A stretch of 64,000 nucleotides of DNA from Carya illinoinensis (lineage: Eukaryota > Streptophyta > Magnoliopsida > Fagales > Juglandaceae): contig NC_056765.1 of NCBI RefSeq assembly GCF_018687715.1, positions 8,916,501 to 8,980,500 on the forward strand. The letters run 5' to 3'. Every line of letters starts with the position of its first letter. The first letter of the stretch is position 1. The position numbers were made by a program, and so were the translations under genes. Below, one piece after another: positions 58,338-64,000 of the stretch. A model generated the notes under the pieces. It did no database searches. It saw only the letters and a list, made by a program, of their open reading frames with translations, and was not told the DNA's origin.

Positions 58338-58343
58338 GATACT
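55764..58343. other. AT-rich intergenic region, no gene recognised
   Basis: No sustained coding pattern on either strand; A and T runs are common. An AAT microsatellite at about 58305-58335 abuts the copia LTR. Confidence 0.5.
58305..58335. repeat. (AAT)n microsatellite
   Basis: About ten ATA/AAT units, ending 8 bp before the copia LTR. Confidence 0.95.
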
Positions 58344-59686
58344 TGTTGAACCCAAAGTTTCAAACTTTGTGTAATTATATATCTACACATGAATTTTGAT
58401 GATAACAAATGAATTCAAAGAATAAAGAAGTCTCAAGTTCAAGTTCTCTACACAATAGAGTCAAGCACATCAAGAAAACAAGCATGAGCAAGAAGGGAAC
58501 AAGTTCATATTAAAGTTATAAAGTAATATTGTAAATCTCTTCAAAATTCGAAATCAGGATTAATGCTCAAAATTAATATTTTATCATAAAGCATTAAAAT
58601 ACATTTTCCACATGTGCATGAATATTTTGAAAATTAAATTTGAAAATTTTGAAAGATGATTGATTGTCATCTTTCATATGTGCATACCTTGATTAAAGGG
58701 TTGAATTTTGAAAATATTAAAGATGATTGATTGTCATCTTTCACATGTGCATGTTTTGTTTGAATATTTTCAAAAGTGATTGATGCTTTTTTTTTTTACT
58801 TATGCAAAAGGTAGACAATTTTGTTTGAAATATTTGAAAAGTAAAGTGTGCTCCTTCTGTCATATGCAAAAAGTAAAAGATTAGATTTGAATTTTTTGAA
58901 AATGAAAGTGTGCTCCTTTTGTCATATGCAAAAAGTAAAAGATTAGGTTTGATTTGTTTGAAAAGAAAAGTGTGCTCCTTTTGTCATATACCAAAAGTAA
59001 AAGATTAGGTTTGATTTTTTTGAAAAAGTGAATGATGTTGTCTTTGACATGTGAATCTTTTTAAATTTGAATATGAAGTCTCATATGCCTATAAATAGAT
59101 CATTTGAGAATTTCACATTCATAACATCCAGAGCATACAATATTCATTCAAAACTTTCATTCTCTCTTCTCTAAGCATTGAGCCTTAATCCTTATTCATT
59201 TTGAGAGATATAGTTTGCATTGTATTGTTCTTATTTTACTCATTGAGGAGTGTTTTCTGATAACCTACCCATTATCAGCTCTTGTATCAGAAAAAGGGTG
59301 TGTATAACCCTTGTGCTTGTAGAAAGTGTTCTACACAGGGAATAGTTGAATCGCCGCGTGTAAGGTGATTGCAAGTGTAGAGGGTGTTCTACACGGATCT
59401 TTTATAGCGGTGTTGTTCAAAGGTGTAATAGGTTTCTATCTCCACCTGAAGGAGGTTGAATAGTGAATTTGGGGATCCTCAAGGGGTAGCTTGAGGCGAG
59501 GACGTAGGCAGTGGGGCCGAACCTCGTTAACATACTGAGTTTGCTTATCTCTTACCCTTACTCTTTATATTTATTACTGTTTCGTATTTTGTTTATATTT
59601 TATATTGTATATTTGATTTATAATTGTTATTTTTTTAAAATATAACTCAATTCACCCCCCCTCTTGTATTAGTCGTCTGGGCAACA
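58344..59686 (+). repeat. 5' LTR of the copia element
   Basis: 1343 bp, starting TGTTGAACCC and ending GGGCAACA. It contains a family of AAAAGTAAAAGATTAGGTTT phrases repeated with spacing of about 65-75 bp at 58800-59030, and near the 3' side GAGGACGTAGGCAGTGGGGCCGAACC, typical of copia R/U5. The right boundary is set by the primer binding site two bases further on. Confidence 0.9.
58800..59030. repeat. Tandem repeats in the copia LTR
   Basis: Three to four units built from TATGCAAAAAGTAAAAGATT, then TTTGAATTT or TTTGATTT, then AAAGTGTGCTCCTTTTGTC. These sit in the U3 part of the LTR, where such repeats often carry promoter elements. Confidence 0.8.
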
Positions 59687-59688
59687 AT

Positions 59689-59699
59689 TGGTATCAGAG
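59689..59699 (+). promoter_or_regulatory. Primer binding site (initiator tRNA-Met type)
   Basis: TGGTATCAGAG two bases after the LTR end, the standard copia primer site complementary to the 3' end of initiator tRNA-Met. Confidence 0.92.
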
Positions 59700-59745
59700 T
59701 TAAGAACTCTATTATAAGATTAACTATCTTTTGAGTTAAGATCGT

Positions 59746-62700
59746 ATGACTAACATTGCAGCATCATTTGGTAAAGGTCAATCTAGCAGTCGGCCTCCAC
59801 TTTTTTGTGGAGATAATTACTCGTTCTGGAAAGTTAGAATGAGAATATTTTTTCAGGCTCAAGGTAGAGAAATCTGAAAATATATTGTAAATGGACCTTA
59901 TATTCCAATAAAAGTGGTTGATGGAGTAAAAGTAAAAAAGGAAGAAGAAGAGTTTGATCGTGAAGACGATAGACTTTATACTTTAAATTTAACTGTTATG
60001 AATTTATTATATAATGCTCTTAATGGAAATGAGTTTAATAGAATAATGAATTGTGCTACAGCAAAAGAAATTTGGGATAATTTAGAAGTAACTTATGAGG
60101 GAATTTCGCAAGTTAAGGAATCAAAAATGTATATTCTTACTCATGAATATGAAATATTTAAGATGAATGATGATGAATCTATTTCTAGTATGCACACTTG
60201 TTTTACTAACATCATAAACAGCTTAACAGCTCTTGGCAAAGTTTATTCCAAGGTGGAGATAGTAAGAAAAATTCTCAACTCTTTACCAAAACGTTAGGAA
60301 TCAAAAGTTACAGCGATTCTTGAAGTTAGAGATCTCAAGAAGCTCGAAGTCAATGAACTCATCGGGTCACTTATCACCCATGAGTACACATTGAAAAGAG
60401 GAGAAGATGAAGGAAAGCCAAAGAAGAGCTTAGTACTTAAAGTTGTTCCTTATGAAAGTGAAAGTGATGAAGATGAGGAAAATGAAGATAAAGATGAAGA
60501 AGTTGCGACGATAACAAGAAGAATTCAGAAGTTCTTGAAGAAAAATAAAACTCCTCCAAGGAAATCTTTCAAAAGGTTTTCCAAGAAAGATTCAGGTAAA
60601 AATGACACTTTAATTTGTTATAAATGCAATAACCCTGGTCATATCAAACTAGATTGTCATCTGCTAAAGAAAGATTGAAACAAGGGCAAGAAAGCAATGA
60701 AAGCTACATGGGATGATGATTCAAGTAGTTCAAATAGTGAAGCAAGCAATAGAGAATCAGCAAATCTTTGTCTTATGGCTAAAGATGACATTGAGGTAAC
60801 AAATCTTGATAATATTGAAAATCCTTCATATCAAAAATTGCAAAATATTTTAAAAGAGGTATATGAGGAATTTGAAAAATTGGGTATCAAGTATACTGCT
60901 TTAAAAAAGAAAAATTCTTCTTTAACAAACAAAATTGAAATTTTAAGAAAAGAAAATATCATTTTGAAAGATGAAAATTTTGAATTAAATAAGAAGAAAA
61001 CCGATTTAGAAAATATTGTTGAAAACTTTACCAATGGAAAAAGAAATTTTGATAAACTTCTTGGTAGTCAAAGATGTGTTTTTGACAAATACAAACCTTA
61101 TAAAAATTTCTTTGATAATCCTTATACATCAAAGACTAATATTCAAAATTCTTTTCATAAAAATAATTTTGTCAAAAAAAGATATTATTATAATCATTCA
61201 AGTTTTTCATATATGTCATATGCTATTTGTAATTTTTGTAATAAAAATAGTCATAATTATCATACTTGTCATATTAGAAGAAATCATACAATGACTATTA
61301 GGGCCATATGGGTACTTAAAAATCTTGTTTCTTCTAATACTAATAATAAAGGACCCAAAGAACTTGGGTACCAAGAAAAATCATTTTAATTGTTTTTATT
61401 GGTATGCATGAAGTCATCCACAAGTAAAAATGAGTAGTTTTTAGATAGTGGATGTTCAAGACACATGACCGGAGACAAGACTAAGTTCTTTGATCTTAGA
61501 TCTAAATAAGAAAGACACGTGACATTTGGAGACAACTCGAAAGGGAAGATCGTGGGAATAGGTAAAATTGGTATGAATCTTCTATCATAATTGAAGATGT
61601 TTTACTTGTTGAAGGTCTAAAACATAATCTTTTGAGTATAAGTCAATTATGTGATAAATGATTTACGGTTACTTTCAAAATGGATAAGTGCATTATTTTG
61701 AATGATCATGATTGTAATATTTGTTTTATTGTTTTTAGAAGCAATAATGTTTATACAATCGATTTTGAAGAAATTACCTCACAAGATGCTATTTGCTTTT
61801 CAGCTCAAAATGAAATTAGTTGGCTATGACATAGAAGATTAGGTCATGCCAACATAGAATTTATTTCCAAATTTTCAAAAAATGATCTTATGAGAGGTTT
61901 ACCAAAAACAAATTTTCTTAAAGATAAAATTTGTGATACATGCCAATTTGGTAAACAAACAAAAATTTCTTTTAAAACCAAGAAACATATTTCTACTACT
62001 AGACCATTGCAACTGATACACATGGATCTTTTTGGACCAAATAGAGTTGCAAGTTTAGGAGGAAAATATTATGTATTTGTTATTGTTGATGATTTCTCTA
62101 GATATATTTGGGTCATCTTTCTTACCCATAAAGATGAGGTACATAATGCCTTTACCAAGTTATGCAAAAGAATTCAAAATAAAAATGGCTATACTATTTG
62201 AAGTATCCGAAGTGATAGAGGAAAAGAGTTTGTTAATAAAAATATTGAAATATTTTGTGATGAAAACGGTTTTGTGCATAATTTTTCTGCTCCTCGAACT
62301 CCTCAACAAAATAGGGTAGTAGAGAGGAAAAATAGATCTTTTTAAGAGATGGCAAGAAAAATGCTCAATGAGAACAACTTGCCTAGTTATTTTTGGGCCA
62401 AAGCGGTAAGTACTGCATGTTATGTTATAAATAGAGTTATGTTAAGGTCTAAATTAGATAAAACCCCCTATGAGCTTTGGAATGAGAAAAAGCCCAACAT
62501 TGGTTACTTTTATGTATTTGGATGCAAATGTTTTATTTTGAATGACAGAGATAATTTAGGCAAGTTTGATACAAAATCTGATGAATGTATCTTTCTCAGG
62601 TATTCTATTAATAGTAAAGCTTATAGAGTATTCAATAAAAAGACTTTGACTGTACAAAAATCTATGCATGTAGTATTTGATGAATCTAATTCTCCACTCT

Positions 62701-64000
62701 CCAAGAAATCTATTGATGAAGAAACAGGAGGTATAAATAATACGGAAAGTTTTAATCTCAATAAAGAAAAAACAATAAAGGAAGCTCAACATGGAGCCAT
62801 CAGGAAAGATCATCAAAATTTAATACGAGATCCAACCAAACAGTGAAAATTTGTGAAAGATCATCCAGTAGAACAAATTTTGGGAGAACCTTCACGAGGT
62901 GTAAGTACTCAATCATCTCTTAAAAATATTTGCAATCATACTGCTTTTCTATCTCAAATTGAATCCAAAAATATTGATGACGCATTTCTTGATGAATCTT
63001 GGATTCTAGTTATGCAATAAGAGTTGAATCAATTTGAAAGAAATGATGTTTGGACACTTGTTCCTAGACCCAAAAATCATACTATTATTGGAACAAAATG
63101 GGGTTTTAGAAACAAGAAAGATAAGTACGAAGTCATTACTAGAAATAAGGCTCGACTTGTAGCCCAATGTTTTAATCAAGAAGAAGGAATCGATTGTGAT
63201 GAGACATATGCACCAGTCGCAAGATTAGAAGCTATTCGAATGCTACTTGCATATGCTTGTTATAAAGATTTCAAACTTTTTCAAAAGGATGTTAAAAGTG
63301 CTTTCTTAAATGGTTTTATAAATGAAGAGGTATATGTTGAGCAACCTCCAGGTTTTGAAAATCATATTTCCCCAAATCATGTTTTCAAACTCACAAAAGC
63401 ACTATATGGACTTAAACAAGCTCCTAGAGCTTGGTACGAGAGACTTAGTGGTTTCTTGATTGAAAAAGGTTTTTCAAGAGGAAAAACCGACACAACTCTT
63501 TTCATTAAATATGAAAATAATGATATTTTTTTTATTCAGATTTATGTTGATGATATAATATTCGGTACTACTAATGAAAATATGTGTCAAGTTTTTGTTA
63601 AGATTATGCAGGAGGAATTTGAGATGAGCATGATGGGAGAACTTACATTCTTTCTCGGATTACAAATTAAGCAAGCAAAAAGTGAGACATTCATCAATCA
63701 ATCAAAATATATTAAGGAATTACTGAAGAAGTTTGGGATGGAAAGTACTAAGGAAATTGGAACACCAATGAGCCCATCAACTAAACTTGATAAAGATGAA
63801 TTCGTTAAGACAGTTGACTCGAAAATATATCGAGATATAATTGGTAGCTTATTATATTTAACAGCGAGTAGACTAGATATTATGTTTAGTGTGTACTTAT
63901 TTGCACGCTTTCAATCATCTCCAAAAGAATCACATTTAATTGCAGTTAAGCACATTCTTAGATATCTTAGTGGTACAATTAACCTAGGGTTATGGTACCC
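59746..64000 (+). pseudogene. Copia gag-pol polyprotein, interrupted, 3' end outside window
   Basis: Starts at ATG 59746 (MTNIAASFGKG). Gag motif DNYSFWKVRM; zinc knuckle CYKCNNPGHIKLDC (60616-60657); protease LDSGCSRHMTGD (about 61441-61476); integrase zinc region near 61826-61960 and catalytic core with HMDLFGP, RSDRGKEF and NRVVERKN; reverse transcriptase from about 63085 with KDVKSAFLNG, KQAPRAWYE and YVDDIIFGT intact; then the RNase H linker. Stops at 59875-59877, 60295-60297, 60676-60678, 61435-61437, 61826-61828, 62199-62201, 62844-62846 and near 63018, plus at least one frameshift around 61506-61680. Most stops fall where family members have Trp. Not translatable as one protein. Confidence 0.9.

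Larger units (their letters stand above)
58344..64000 (+). mobile_element. Ty1/copia LTR retrotransposon, continuing past the window
   Basis: 5' LTR 58344-59686, primer binding site 59689-59699, then Gag, protease, integrase and reverse transcriptase in copia order up to the window edge inside the RNase H part. The 3' LTR is outside. The long LTR and the motif GCSRHMTGD with a long Gag spacer suggest the SIRE or a related lineage; lineage not proven. Confidence 0.93.

Overview
This is nuclear DNA from a flowering plant, most likely a woody eudicot. I lean towards Fagales (Juglandaceae or a relative) because of the AT-rich dispersed repeats with GTTTGGAT-type ends; that placement comes from memory and is not proved. 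Genes have short GT-AG introns, a nuclear-type tRNA-His is present, and long tracts are LTR retrotransposons and TIR elements in several stages of decay.

Gene-rich left half (1-27.7 kb). Four protein genes can be followed exon by exon: the 3' half of an asparagine synthetase (+, 81-1456); a complete trichome birefringence-like (TBL) O-acetyltransferase (-, 2784-5397, 5 exons, 401 aa); a complete short-chain dehydrogenase that reads as the xanthoxin dehydrogenase ABA2 of abscisic acid synthesis (+, 15699-19566, 2 exons, 276 aa, with a 3.0-kb intron full of nested TIR elements); and a complete IDM1-like chromatin protein with Agenet-like, TPL-binding, PHD and GNAT regions (-, 21640-27646, 9 exons, 1056 aa, one GC-AG intron). 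A tRNA-His(GTG) lies at 1944-2015 (-). A decayed Ty1/copia element (-, 8973-13649) sits between TBL and ABA2.

Transposon-rich right half (28-64 kb). From 28379 to 35765 I read one old Mutator-like element: imperfect terminal inverted repeats, subterminal tandem repeats at both ends, a broken GRF-zinc-finger ORF (+) and a broken FAR1/MULE-transposase gene (-) facing each other. Next come a LINE 3' fragment split by a 1.6-kb hAT-like element with an exact 8-bp target duplication, a copia pol fragment, and a broken piece of a mitochondrial adenine nucleotide carrier gene. Two solo LTRs of one family (about 3.4 kb each, same orientation, each with its own 5-bp target duplication) lie at 41620-44992 and 47676-51083; the second splits an unclassified element holding a 42-bp repeat. 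A 222-bp Mutator-like MITE, a probable copia solo LTR and a possible Pumilio N-terminal pseudogene follow. The window ends inside a third copia element (+, 58344 to beyond 64000), whose LTR and primer binding site are intact but whose ORF is stopped many times, often at tryptophan codons.

The intact genes do not form a pathway with each other; this is ordinary plant gene order. Most of the unusual structure is mobile-element architecture. All coordinates come from reading the sequence by eye; splice sites were chosen by GT-AG rule, reading phase and family resemblance.
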